Positions 47,099 through 55,662 of a stretch of DNA of 64,000 nt are shown here, piece after piece. Origin of the DNA: Flammeovirgaceae bacterium. Lineage in GTDB: Bacteria; Bacteroidota; Bacteroidia; Cytophagales; Cyclobacteriaceae. The notes beneath the pieces were generated by a model. The model did no database searches and was not told where the DNA came from. It saw only the letters and a program-made list of their open reading frames with translations. The stretch lies in contig JAIYCV010000042.1 in NCBI GenBank assembly GCA_027487845.1, positions 310,001 to 374,000 of the forward strand, in the 5' to 3' direction. Position 1 is the stretch's first letter. Every line of letters starts with the position of its first letter. Position numbers and translations under genes: made by a program.

Positions 47099-48316
47099 TC
47101 ATATCTTTTCTGCAATTGCTCTGAACAACGCAATCTCTAACTCATGAAAGATCCGCTTTTTATCGGTCTTAAAATGATAGTTAGAAGATAACTTTACGAT
47201 CACTAAATCTTTATCGGGATCAACGTAGATAAACTGATCGTAAATTCCTTGGGCGTCAAATTCATCTTTAGCCCCGAACGGAATCCACCACTGAAAACCG
47301 TAGCCATCTGCAAGAATAGCATTGTCTCTTTTGCCCGGCATAACATGGGGTGCATCGGGCGTAACAGAGGCACGCACCCACTGTTGAGGTACAATCTGCT
47401 TGCCTTTCCATTTGCCCGAATCCAAAAATAATTGCCCTACCTTGGCATAATCGCGCGCAGTCAAGTTCAATCCCCCAAGGGCGAATTCCATTCCCGCTTT
47501 GTCGACAATCCAATAAGCATCGTCCTCCGCATTTATTTGCGACCATAATTTTTCATTCATGTAATCGCTAATGCTTTTGCCCGTTGCCTTCACCAAAATC
47601 ATTCCTAGCACTTGCGTGTCTATGCTCACATAATGATTGAATGTGCCGGGCTCACGTTCACGTTTAAGTCGCTTTGCAAAATCGGCCATGGGCATGCCCA
47701 ACGCAAAGTATCGCCCCATCACATTTATGTCTGAATTGAAATCTCCATAGTCCTCATTAAAGCCAACTCCCGATGACATTTGAAGAACATCTTTAATCCG
47801 CACGTTGTCATAGCCCGTTCCCTTAAAGTCTGGCAGGTAATCCGTTACCGTTTGTTCAATGCTCTTTATCTTACCTTCTTGTATTGCTATACCAAATAGC
47901 GCAGAAACTACGGACTTCGCCATTGACCAACTGATGTGATGATCATTTTGCTTGAAGCCATTTCCGTAATATTCATACTTGATGGAATCGTGTTGAATAA
48001 TAAGCAACGCATCTGTAAGCGTAAAATCTAAAAACGCTTGTGTGGAAATTGTTGAATCATTCAATTGATAGCTATCTGGAAGGGCAAACTGTATTTTACT
48101 GACGGGAAACGACACCGAGTTACTTGGCTTCGGAATCGATCTTGTTTTAAAGATTGAACCAGTGCTTTTAAAATTATTGGAAATATTTTCCTTGTCGAAG
48201 AAGGTAAGAACCTTATAAAATTGATAGGCCTCCTGACGAAAAAACAGGCCAATAGTCAAGCAACCTACTGCTAGAACGATACCCAAACTTATCCCTATTC
48301 TTCGAACAATCTTCAT
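47099..48316 (-). CDS. Serine hydrolase, class C beta-lactamase family
   Basis: A 405-residue protein with an N-terminal membrane anchor or uncleaved signal (residues 9-27). The active-site S-x-x-K is in SMAKSVVSALFGIA and the second motif is HYVSIDTQ (Tyr). A WW-containing C-terminal segment (GYGFQWWIPFG) is typical of 6-aminohexanoate dimer hydrolase-like proteins. Acts on amide or ester bonds in the periplasm; resistance to beta-lactams is not implied. It is divergent from the sigma factor gene with 78 bp between starts. Confidence 0.9.
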   Translation of the reverse strand: MKIVRRIGISLGIVLAVGCLTIGLFFRQEAYQFYKVLTFFDKENISNNFKSTGSIFKTRSIPKPSNSVSFPVSKIQFALPDSYQLNDSTISTQAFLDFTLTDALLIIQHDSIKYEYYGNGFKQNDHHISWSMAKSVVSALFGIAIQEGKIKSIEQTVTDYLPDFKGTGYDNVRIKDVLQMSSGVGFNEDYGDFNSDINVMGRYFALGMPMADFAKRLKREREPGTFNHYVSIDTQVLGMILVKATGKSISDYMNEKLWSQINAEDDAYWIVDKAGMEFALGGLNLTARDYAKVGQLFLDSGKWKGKQIVPQQWVRASVTPDAPHVMPGKRDNAILADGYGFQWWIPFGAKDEFDAQGIYDQFIYVDPDKDLVIVKLSSNYHFKTDKKRIFHELEIALFRAIAEKI

Positions 48317-48394
48317 TTTCTATCGATTAGTATCCTCAAAGAAACGAGTTTATAGCCAGCTACTGAAAACTCTTTGAAATTAATTTTGTAACCT

Positions 48395-48985
48395 TTGAAA
48401 TTGCAGACAGTTACCCTGCATGAAACCCTGAATTTGGAAACTCTTTCTGACAATTATTTAATGAACAAGGTACGGGATGGCGATCCTGACAAACTTGGTT
48501 TGCTCTATGAGCGCTATAAAAGGCCGCTGCTGGGGTTTTTTATTGGGATGCTTCGCGATAAAGAATTAAGTGAGGACCTCGTTCAAAACACTTTTGCCAG
48601 AATATTGAAATACAGGCATCTCTACCGGGGAGATGGCGATTTCAGAACTTGGTTGTTCCACATTGCGCGTAATGTGAAGAACGATCATTTTAAGAAAAAG
48701 CGAGTAGACCAAGTACCTGTTGATATATGGACTGAGCGCATCGGCCATTCTGAAATAAGATCGGAAGAGATTCAACAAGAGGAAGAGCTGGGAATGCTTT
48801 CCATCGCCATGGAAAGATTGTCTGAAGAAAAAAGGGAAGTATTGTTATTGAGCAAGTATCAAGAAAAAAAGTACCAGGAAATTGGCTTGTTATTGGGCTG
48901 TTCAGAAAGCGCAGTTAAGGTAAAGGTGTTTCGGGCTTTGCAAGAACTAAAAGCAGTTTATCAACAATTGGAAAAGACTTATTAG
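48395..48985 (+). CDS. ECF-type RNA polymerase sigma factor
   Basis: A sigma-70 region 2/region 4 protein of up to 196 residues. Region 2 is NYLMNKVRDGDPDKLGLLYE with LSEDLVQNTFARILKYR and FRTWLFHIARNVKNDHF. Region 4 is RLSEEKREVLLLSKYQEKKYQEIG with a helix-turn-helix CSESAVKVKVFRALQEL. No ATG lies before region 2: the first is at 48461 inside it, so the start is probably a TTG (48395 or 48434). It is followed 3 nt after its stop by the anti-sigma-like gene. Confidence 0.9.
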   Translation: MKLQTVTLHETLNLETLSDNYLMNKVRDGDPDKLGLLYERYKRPLLGFFIGMLRDKELSEDLVQNTFARILKYRHLYRGDGDFRTWLFHIARNVKNDHFKKKRVDQVPVDIWTERIGHSEIRSEEIQQEEELGMLSIAMERLSEEKREVLLLSKYQEKKYQEIGLLLGCSESAVKVKVFRALQELKAVYQQLEKTY

Positions 48986-48988
48986 GCC

Positions 48989-49765
48989 ATGGAAAAAGAG
49001 AAAGTCAACGAACTGATTCTAAAGTACAATCAAGGTTTGGCTACCCAAAATGAAATTCTAGTGATCGAAAAATTGGTAGAAAGCAATGAAATTGATTTAA
49101 CTCAATTAGCAAGCCTCCATAAGTTAGATGAAAAAATAACGCATCAGCCAGATGTGGTTCCCTCCATCGAAATGGACCACCGATTTTATGAAATGCTTGG
49201 AAGGGAAAAACGGAAAGCAACTTCTTTCACCTTCTCATTCCCCGAATGGGATGTTCTTCTTCCAAGACTTGCATTAGGTTGCTTACTTATACTTGTTGGT
49301 TTTCTTAGTGGGGTTTGGATTAAGCAACCAACTGTAGGACGTGAGGTAACACAACTCACGCTGCAAGTCGCAGAATTAAAAGAAATGATGATGATTTCGC
49401 TGCTTGAAAAAGAATCAGCAACGGAAAGGCTCAAAGCGGTGAGCCTAACCCAAGAAATTACTGATCCTAGTAAAAAAGTAACAGCGGCTTTGTTAAAAAC
49501 GTTGAATGCGGATCCTAATGTGAACGTACGATTAGCGGCCTTGGATGCGCTACAAGGGTACGTCAATCGTGCAGACGTTCGCATAGGATTAGTAAGGTCA
49601 ATTGCCCTTCAAGAGTCGCCACTCGTGCAGCTGGCATTGGCCGAATTGATGGCTGTTATCCAGGAAAAGTCATCCGTGTCAGAATTGAAGAAAGTCTTGG
49701 ACAAGAAGGAAACACCCAAGGAAGTAAAGGAGAAAATTAAGAAAAGCCTTGATGTGTTGATTTGA
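48989..49765 (+). CDS. Anti-sigma-like membrane protein with HEAT repeats
   Basis: A 258-residue protein co-transcribed with the sigma factor. Residues 1-85 are cytoplasmic and probably bind the sigma. One membrane helix follows (LPRLALGCLLILVGFLSGVW, near 90-110), and the periplasmic part has a short coiled coil and HEAT-like helices: NVNVRLAALDALQGY and SPLVQLALAELMAVI. The classic zinc-binding anti-sigma motif is absent. HEAT-containing partners of ECF factors occur in Bacteroidota. The signal probably involves the two DUF4097 products encoded downstream. Confidence 0.78.
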   Translation: MEKEKVNELILKYNQGLATQNEILVIEKLVESNEIDLTQLASLHKLDEKITHQPDVVPSIEMDHRFYEMLGREKRKATSFTFSFPEWDVLLPRLALGCLLILVGFLSGVWIKQPTVGREVTQLTLQVAELKEMMMISLLEKESATERLKAVSLTQEITDPSKKVTAALLKTLNADPNVNVRLAALDALQGYVNRADVRIGLVRSIALQESPLVQLALAELMAVIQEKSSVSELKKVLDKKETPKEVKEKIKKSLDVLI

Positions 49766-49855
49766 TTTTTTGAGGTCTTTAACAAGGAATCCCCTTTGTT
49801 GCCCTCACAAAAAAATTCGTGTTAGTATATTTTTACTCCAAAGAAAATTAAAAAA

Positions 49856-50755
49856 ATGAAAACAAATATCATCTATACTATTTCAAAAAACCATTTGTGT
49901 ATAATCCTGATGTTGATCGTAGTATTGAAAATAAATGCGCAGACTTACACCGACAAATTAGTAAAGGAATTTTCGTTCGCGAAAGCTTCTACACAAAATA
50001 CGTTAATTGTCGGTAATATTAATGGCGCTATCCGCGTAGTTGGGTATGATGGCACCAAAATTCTGATAGAGGTGGAAAGAACTATAAAAGCAAAGACAAA
50101 CGAACGGTTAGAATTAGGGAAAAAAGAAATCCAGCTAACAACACAAGATTTGCTTGATACACTCATTGTTTCCGCGTCTGAGCGTTGTAATAAATTTCAA
50201 TTTATAAAAGATGAAGGAAGGAAAAGGTGGACCTATAATTGGGACACCAAAAAAGGTGACTGCACAATTCCTTACAGTTACTCGATGAATTTTACAATCA
50301 AAGTTCCATTCGGAATAAATGTAGCGGTGTCAACAATAAATGAAGGCGATGTGTTGATTGAAAAAGTAACTGGTCTCGTAAAAGCAAACAACATCAACGG
50401 GCACATCAAACTGACTTCCTTGAAAAGAGCTACGGAGGCACATACCATCAACGGAAATGTAGATTTAGAATATGAAGGGAACCCAATAGAGGCGAGTAAA
50501 TTTTACACACTCAATGGCGACATCAATGCGTGGTTTCAAAAAGGTCTTGCTGCTAACCTGAGTTTTAAAAGCTTTCAAGGTGAGCTATTCACAAATTTTG
50601 ATGAATTAGAATCACTTCCAACAGTGATTGAAAAAGAACCCCACAAAGACGGTGTAAAATATAAAGTTAACAATAGTCGGTTTAAGGTGAGCAAAGGCGG
50701 GTCAAACTTAGATTTCGAAACCTTCAATGGAAATGTAATTCTCAAAGAGCGATAG
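49856..50755 (+). CDS. DUF4097 family exported protein, first of two
   Basis: A 299-residue protein with a signal peptide ending LKINAQ. The rest is a repetitive right-handed beta structure of the DUF4097 (putative adhesin) type, with many x-N-x-N-G turns: VGNINGAIRVVGYDG, KANNINGHIKLTSL, AHTINGNVDLEYEG, YTLNGDINAWFQ, FETFNGNVILKE. DUF4097 proteins commonly sit behind ECF sigma/anti-sigma pairs in Bacteroidota and may sense or guard the envelope. Its own promoter seems to lie in the 90-bp gap after the anti-sigma gene. Confidence 0.82.
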   Translation: MKTNIIYTISKNHLCIILMLIVVLKINAQTYTDKLVKEFSFAKASTQNTLIVGNINGAIRVVGYDGTKILIEVERTIKAKTNERLELGKKEIQLTTQDLLDTLIVSASERCNKFQFIKDEGRKRWTYNWDTKKGDCTIPYSYSMNFTIKVPFGINVAVSTINEGDVLIEKVTGLVKANNINGHIKLTSLKRATEAHTINGNVDLEYEGNPIEASKFYTLNGDINAWFQKGLAANLSFKSFQGELFTNFDELESLPTVIEKEPHKDGVKYKVNNSRFKVSKGGSNLDFETFNGNVILKER

Positions 50756-50823
50756 AAAAATGAAAACAGAAGGCCTTGCCTGACAATGGCCTCTCGTAAA
50801 AATAACAACAAAATAAAATTCAA

Positions 50824-51681
50824 ATGAAAAAGCAATTAATAGCAATAACTCTAATCTGGATCAGCGCCACGTATGTAATCGGCCAATCCAATGAAATAAT
50901 AGTCCCCATCAGCGATCCAACAAAAAGAGGAAAACTTAAAGTAGATATTCACTATGGGTCAATTACCGTGAAAGGGTTGCCTCGGAAAGATGTATCGGTG
51001 AAATACGTAAGCGGAGAAGATGACGAGCGAGATGACAAGCCCTCACTTCCAAAGCTGCCTGCACTTGGCAGGCGAACAGATAATGGAAAAACTCCCTCTA
51101 ACAAAGATGGGCTCAAGAAAATTGCCGGTGGCTCTTTAGATTTAGAGATATCGGAAGATAAAAATGAAATTACGGTTGAGTCGAGTTCTTGGTCTAAAAA
51201 ACTAAACCTAACGATCGAAGTGCCGTCTGGTTTTGACCTCAACTTGAGTACCTACAACGATGGAGATGTAGTGGTGTCTAACATTCAAGGCAGTATTGAA
51301 ATTAGCGACTATAACGGTTCGATTATGGCTGAGAATATTTCAGGTTCTGTTTTGGCAGATTCCTACAACGGTGAAATCAAAATTACCTTTGATAAAATAA
51401 CCGAAGGTACACCCATGTCGTTCTCTACCTACAATGGCGATATCGACTTAACGTTTCCTGCTACACTAAAAGCTTCGTTAAAAATGAAAACCGAGCAAGG
51501 CGAAGTGCTCAGCAGCTTCGATATGAATGTAACTAAAAATGGGCCTATCCAAAAGAAAGAAGCAAAAGGTGGCGTGTATAAAGTGGTAGTGGATGAATGG
51601 GTGAAGGGAGACGTAAATGGTGGTGGCCCTGAGTTTACGCTGAAGAATTATAACGGAGACATCATTATTAGAAAGAAATAG
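50824..51681 (+). CDS. DUF4097 family exported protein, second of two
   Basis: A 285-residue protein with a signal peptide ending TYVIGQ and the same beta-turn ladder as its neighbour: VKVDIHYGSITVKG, NLSTYNDGDVVVSN, EISDYNGSIMAEN, LADSYNGEIKITF, FSTYNGDIDLTF, TLKNYNGDIIIRKK. The turn is Y-N-G here, against N-x-N-G in the first, so the pair diverged some time ago. It lies 68 nt downstream of the first copy. Confidence 0.82.
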   Translation: MKKQLIAITLIWISATYVIGQSNEIIVPISDPTKRGKLKVDIHYGSITVKGLPRKDVSVKYVSGEDDERDDKPSLPKLPALGRRTDNGKTPSNKDGLKKIAGGSLDLEISEDKNEITVESSSWSKKLNLTIEVPSGFDLNLSTYNDGDVVVSNIQGSIEISDYNGSIMAENISGSVLADSYNGEIKITFDKITEGTPMSFSTYNGDIDLTFPATLKASLKMKTEQGEVLSSFDMNVTKNGPIQKKEAKGGVYKVVVDEWVKGDVNGGGPEFTLKNYNGDIIIRKK

Positions 51682-51685
51682 CATG

Positions 51686-51722
51686 ATAAAAAAAGAATAG
51701 CCAGCACGTATGCTGGCTATTC
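51686..51722 (-). terminator. Terminator of the YHS protein gene
   Basis: A perfect 12-bp hairpin (arms GAATAGCCAGCA and TGCTGGCTATTC, 4-nt loop) is followed on the minus strand by a T run. It lies between convergent genes, 20 bp after the YHS gene stop. The plus strand has no T run, so it acts mainly one way. Confidence 0.85.
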
Positions 51723-51742
51723 CTAAAAAAACTAAAACCTGA

Positions 51743-52189
51743 TTACTTCTCTTTCTTAACCGTTGGCCAATTTTTATCAGCCTTCAATATTAACTCTTTC
51801 TGATTTTTACTCCACAGCTTTTTCACATCCTGGTTGTAGTTAAAATATAGCTTGTCTTCTACTACAGTCCACGTATCAACTTTAGTAGGCGCCTTGTGAC
51901 CATCGGCTGTTCCATAAGCGCAATAGCCACCATACTGCGGAGCATATTTTTCCGGATTTGCCTTAAATTCATTCAGATTGTTTTGAGAACTAAAATACCA
52001 TTTTGCCCCATTCCAATCGTAAACAATTTCTTTTTTACCCTTCATGGGTTTTTGTTCTTTGAAAAAAGCAACGGGGTCATACCCATCGATCGCCCCCTCT
52101 TTGGTTGTATATACTTCTCCGCTTTGAGCAAACACAAATAAAGGACCAACTAAAAACAATAGTAAAATAATTGATTGAATGTTCTTCAT
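51743..52189 (-). CDS. Exported YHS domain protein
   Basis: A 148-residue protein with a signal peptide (after LFVFAQ) and one YHS domain: IDGYDPVAFFKEQKPMKG, KWYFSSQNNLNEFKANPEKY, APQYGGYCAYG. YHS domains often bind metals, but the usual Cys-x-x-Cys is reduced here to a single Cys. Secreted forms like this are common in Bacteroidota with no assigned role. It is monocistronic, with its own terminator. Confidence 0.9.
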   Translation of the reverse strand: MKNIQSIILLLFLVGPLFVFAQSGEVYTTKEGAIDGYDPVAFFKEQKPMKGKKEIVYDWNGAKWYFSSQNNLNEFKANPEKYAPQYGGYCAYGTADGHKAPTKVDTWTVVEDKLYFNYNQDVKKLWSKNQKELILKADKNWPTVKKEK

Positions 52190-52289
52190 AGAATTGATTT
52201 TGTGATCAAATATATCGTCATCGTCAATCCTAAGAAGTCAGGCAGAAGACATTATTACAAGATGAAAGTGTCTCACAACCCTTTCTTTT

Positions 52290-53051
52290 TTATTGATAGA
52301 ATTCCTTGCTGTTTGTTTTCGCCACGTCAACAAAAAATTCAGCTACTTTTTGAGTAACGGCCTTAAAGAATCGTTCGCCTTTTTCGGCACTTGCTTTTCG
52401 AGGATCACCCACACCGGTATCTTTTGTTACCTGCATCCATTTACGTTCTGCCCAAGCCCAGCCTTCTTGCATGGCCTTAAACTTGAATTTTTTCGCAGCA
52501 CCATCTCCTGCTTCCGCTAATGGTAAAACCAACTCTGGTCTTAAATACATCAGCAAACTGGTTTCCATTTCGCCCGCATGATCATCTTTGTTTTCAAAAA
52601 ATAATTTTTGATCCATTGCTTGAAACCAATTACAGGAGCAAATAAACATCTTAGGAAATTTAAGCCCCAGTTCCCGAATCATCGTTTTAAAATCATTTCC
52701 TCCATGACTATTTAAAATGATGAGCTTCTGTATTTGTTGTCTATCCAACACTTCAATAATATCTCTCAGCACCATGAGCTGGGTACTCGGATTCATGTTG
52801 ATATCTAACGGAACATCAAACTGACCTGTATTTACGCCAAACGGAATCGTAGGCAGAACAATTACTCTACTTCCTAGTTCCCAGGAAATTCTAGCCGCTT
52901 CAGCAGCAATTAAGTCGGCCTCGATAATGTCAGTTCCATAAGGCAAATGATAGTTGTGGGCTTCGGTGGCGCCCCATGGAAGCACCGCTAATTGAAAAGA
53001 TGAATCTTTTATTGCCTTCCAGTTCGTTTCTGCAAGAATATAGGGTCTCAT
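52290..53051 (-). CDS. Creatininase family amidase
   Basis: A 253-residue protein. The creatininase metal residues are visible: Glu and His in WGATEAHNYHLPYGTD, the HGGN motif in ILNSHGGNDF, and Glu in HAGEMETSLL. The family includes creatininase, a mycofactocin peptidase and formamide hydrolases, all hydrolysing C-N bonds with a metal pair. No mycofactocin genes are near. The actual substrate is unknown. It is divergent from the GNAT gene with 66 bp between starts. Confidence 0.9.
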   Translation of the reverse strand: MRPYILAETNWKAIKDSSFQLAVLPWGATEAHNYHLPYGTDIIEADLIAAEAARISWELGSRVIVLPTIPFGVNTGQFDVPLDINMNPSTQLMVLRDIIEVLDRQQIQKLIILNSHGGNDFKTMIRELGLKFPKMFICSCNWFQAMDQKLFFENKDDHAGEMETSLLMYLRPELVLPLAEAGDGAAKKFKFKAMQEGWAWAERKWMQVTKDTGVGDPRKASAEKGERFFKAVTQKVAEFFVDVAKTNSKEFYQ

Positions 53052-53117
53052 AAATCGTTGAATAAGAAATAAAATTAATGTAAAATTTAGTTATTTAGCA
53101 ATGCTTAAAGATTCAAC

Positions 53118-53615
53118 ATGATTTCAATTAGACCGCTTAGAGAAGAAGACTATCCATCAGTAAAAATTATTTACGAACAAGGCATTGCTACAGGTAATGC
53201 CACATTCGAAACGGAAGCTCCACCTTGGCAACCGTGGGATAAAAATCATTTGGCTAAAGGTAGGCTGGTGGCAGTAAATGAACATAATTCAATTGTTGGC
53301 TGGGCTGCGTTAACTTCGGTTTCAGGACGGTGCGTATATTCAGGCGTTGCTGAATTGAGCGTTTACGTACATGCAGCCGCAAGAAATCAAGGTGTGGGGA
53401 AACTCCTACTAACGGAGTTAATCCTTGAAAGTGAGCGCCAAAACATCTGGACATTACAGGCCGGCATCTTTCCCGAAAATACGGCCAGCATAGAAGTGCA
53501 TAGGCGTTGTGGCTTCCGCCAGATCGGCTACCACGAAAAAATCGGAAAAATGAAAAATGTATGGCGCGACACTATATTAATGGAAAGAAGAAGTTTGACG
53601 ATAGGAGTAAACTAA
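53118..53615 (+). CDS. GNAT N-acetyltransferase (phosphinothricin acetyltransferase-like)
   Basis: A 165-residue acetyl-CoA-dependent transferase. The start MISIRPLREEDYPSVKIIYE and the segment NATFETEAPPW are typical of the Pat/MnaT branch, which acetylates phosphinothricin, methionine sulfoximine or similar amino acids. The acetyl-CoA loop is RNQGVGKLLLTELI, and HRRCGFRQIGYHEKIG follows. It ends 5 bp before the stop of the converging phosphatase-like gene. Confidence 0.9.
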   Translation: MISIRPLREEDYPSVKIIYEQGIATGNATFETEAPPWQPWDKNHLAKGRLVAVNEHNSIVGWAALTSVSGRCVYSGVAELSVYVHAAARNQGVGKLLLTELILESERQNIWTLQAGIFPENTASIEVHRRCGFRQIGYHEKIGKMKNVWRDTILMERRSLTIGVN

Positions 53616-53620
53616 TACTA

Positions 53621-54310
53621 CTATTTTTCAACTTGTGAGAACGCATACGCAATTTCCCTTCCAATTTCATGCACTCGCTCTTTGTATTTTGCAGCCTCCA
53701 GCGGAGTACCATCAAAATCTTTTGGATCATCGTAGTTGATTGAAATACGTGTGGATGCCCCAAACACCATCGGGCAATTTTCATCGGCATGCGAGCAAGT
53801 CATGATGGCAGCAAAATCTTTTAATGGGTTAAATGGATCGCTATACTTTTTTGAGAAAGCCACTATGGGGTTTTCTGAATCTGAAAACCGAACTTCATAT
53901 ATCGGATTCGATCCTTCTTTTGTTTTAGCGATCTTAAAACCAGCTTCTTCCATCGCCTTTACAGCCCGTGGATTAAATGCTGTAGCTTCTGTTCCTCCTG
54001 AATAAGCAACTACATTTGGCACATCATAATAAGCTGCTGCCGTTTGCGCCCATATCTGCGAGATATGACTTCGCCTAGAGTTATGCGTGCAGATAAAAGT
54101 CAATTCCACTTTCTGCTTGTTCTTTGTTTTACTTTCAACAAATGAGGTTAACTCCTTTAGCTGTTGTTTGCGCTCATTCGAGATTTGGTCAAATTCCTTT
54201 TCGAAGGCGTTGATGTTTTCAAGAATGGGCTTGTAAATAGTTGTTTTAGTTTCTTTTGTAAATGACATAGCAAATAAAATTACAGATAAGAATAAGATCA
54301 CTTTTTTCAT
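53621..54310 (-). CDS. Exported arsenate reductase/LMW phosphatase-like protein
   Basis: A 229-residue protein from the ATG at 54310. Residues 1-16 are hydrophobic like a signal peptide (MKKVILFLSVILFAMSF), then a 55-residue helical linker. The catalytic domain follows: FICTHNSRRSHISQIWAQ has the CX5R loop of low-molecular-weight phosphatases and thioredoxin-type ArsC. Later IMTCSHADENCPMV supplies two more Cys that could form the redox relay. It is downstream of arsM in the arsenic operon, favouring arsenate reduction. An exported location is unusual, since arsenate reductases are normally cytoplasmic. Confidence 0.8.
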   Translation of the reverse strand: MKKVILFLSVILFAMSFTKETKTTIYKPILENINAFEKEFDQISNERKQQLKELTSFVESKTKNKQKVELTFICTHNSRRSHISQIWAQTAAAYYDVPNVVAYSGGTEATAFNPRAVKAMEEAGFKIAKTKEGSNPIYEVRFSDSENPIVAFSKKYSDPFNPLKDFAAIMTCSHADENCPMVFGASTRISINYDDPKDFDGTPLEAAKYKERVHEIGREIAYAFSQVEK

Positions 54311-54358
54311 AAAAAACAATTGAGGTTTGTTTCACAGAACTGTCTTTGCTGTTCGCTG

Positions 54359-55207
54359 TTAATCGCAACAGCCAGGTGCGCAGCAATTCGATGGTTTTTC
54401 AGCGTAAACGGTAACGCTAAAAATTCCTGTACTGCCATTTTTAAACTCGTTGATTTCAGATGCTGATAAATACTCTTGTAAAATTTCATCTGGAAGATTT
54501 ATTCGCTTTTCCTTTTGAACAGTCACATTAGCAAATCCAACTTGCTTGATAATGGAGAGGTATTCGTTTTTTTGGATAGCGCCTGACACGCAGCCTGCAT
54601 ACATTTCAGCACTCTTCTGCAACCCTTCAGGCAAATCACCCACCAGAACGATGTCGGATACGCTGAAATGCCCTCCCTTTTTCAACACGCGAAATGTTTC
54701 CGCGAAAGCTTGTTTCTTATTTGGTACGAGGTTTAGCACACAGTTGCTGACTACCACATCGGCTACGTTGCCTGCTAATGGCATGTTTTCAATATCACCC
54801 TGACGGAATTCTACATTTTTGTAATTCAATTTCTCTGCGTTAGCTCGGGCTTTTGAGATCATCTTTTCGGTGAAGTCAATACCTATCACCTTTCCATTTT
54901 CACCAGCTATTGATCGCGCCACGAAGCAGTCATTTCCTGCACCTGAACCTAAATCCACCACAGTGTCACCTTCCTTAATTTGAGCAAATTCTGTTGGTAA
55001 GCCGCAGCCGAGGCCTAAGTCGGCAGTGGCCACATAACCCTTCAGCTGGGTGTAGTCATCTGCCATCACGGTATAGTCAATTGTACCACAACCTGTTGCG
55101 CCACAGCAACTCGATTCGTTCTGATCTTTGCTTTGATCAGCAAGTTGACCGTATTTTTCTTTTACTAATTGTTTTAATTGTTCGGATGTTTCTTGTGTTG
55201 TTTTCAT
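54359..55207 (-). CDS. arsM: Arsenite S-adenosylmethionine methyltransferase (ArsM)
   Basis: A 282-residue enzyme that methylates As(III), giving volatile or less toxic products. The SAM-binding motif is VVDLGSGAGNDCF, and the As-binding Cys positions are present: CCGATGCG near residue 35, the Cys of VVSNCVLNLVPNK in the middle, and a Cys-rich end, SNCCAPGCCD. GYVATADLGLGCGLPTEFA is a family hallmark. The gene is preceded by a near-perfect copy of the palindrome found upstream of arsR, so it can be repressed directly. Confidence 0.95.
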   Translation of the reverse strand: MKTTQETSEQLKQLVKEKYGQLADQSKDQNESSCCGATGCGTIDYTVMADDYTQLKGYVATADLGLGCGLPTEFAQIKEGDTVVDLGSGAGNDCFVARSIAGENGKVIGIDFTEKMISKARANAEKLNYKNVEFRQGDIENMPLAGNVADVVVSNCVLNLVPNKKQAFAETFRVLKKGGHFSVSDIVLVGDLPEGLQKSAEMYAGCVSGAIQKNEYLSIIKQVGFANVTVQKEKRINLPDEILQEYLSASEINEFKNGSTGIFSVTVYAEKPSNCCAPGCCD

Positions 55208-55228
55208 AAAAAGTAGTTAAAATTTATT

Positions 55229-55244
55229 ATCGTAATATTGCGAT
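55229..55244. promoter_or_regulatory. Candidate ArsR operator before arsM
   Basis: ATCGTAATATTGCGAT, one base off a perfect palindrome and off the copy at 55601. It lies 21 bp before the arsM ATG, downstream of the arsR stop codon. Confidence 0.75.
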
Positions 55245-55264
55245 ACCTTTGGTCAAAAAAATAG

Positions 55265-55591
55265 TTAGCAGCAGTTGATTCCTTTAAAGCTTTCAAATAA
55301 TTCGCCAATAACTTTTTTTGCTTTGCTCCATGCCTTTTCATCAATGCAATAGCAAACAGTAGGCCCTTCAATGTCGCCCTTAATGAGGCCAGCTTTCTTT
55401 AACTCATTCAAGTGCTGCGATACCGTAGATTGCGAAAGCGGAAGTTCATCTACAATGTCACCACAAACACAGGACTTCGATTTAATTAAAAATTGAAGGA
55501 TGGCAATGCGAGCGGGGTGGCCGAGTGCTTTAGTTAAGCTAGCGAGATCATTCTGCGCTTTTGTAAACTCTTCCGTTTTAGTAAGTCCCAT
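55265..55591 (-). CDS. arsR: ArsR/SmtB family repressor
   Basis: A 108-residue winged-helix repressor that leaves DNA on binding As(III). The metal site is on helix 3 as KSCVCGDIVDELP, a form of the ELCVCDL motif. The recognition helix is LSQSTVSQHLNELKKAG. A further Cys pair ends the protein (GINCC). It is the first gene of the arsR-arsM-reductase group and is preceded by a perfect 16-bp palindrome, its probable own operator. Confidence 0.93.
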   Translation of the reverse strand: MGLTKTEEFTKAQNDLASLTKALGHPARIAILQFLIKSKSCVCGDIVDELPLSQSTVSQHLNELKKAGLIKGDIEGPTVCYCIDEKAWSKAKKVIGELFESFKGINCC

Positions 55592-55600
55592 AACTATATA

Positions 55601-55616
55601 ATCGTAATATTACGAT
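55601..55616. promoter_or_regulatory. Candidate ArsR operator before arsR
   Basis: ATCGTAATATTACGAT, a perfect 16-bp palindrome, 9 bp before the arsR ATG. It overlaps the expected promoter. Confidence 0.8.
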
Positions 55617-55662
55617 AAAAGTTTCATCAAGCGAAAATTTTTTTGGTCCCATAGCAAAAAGA

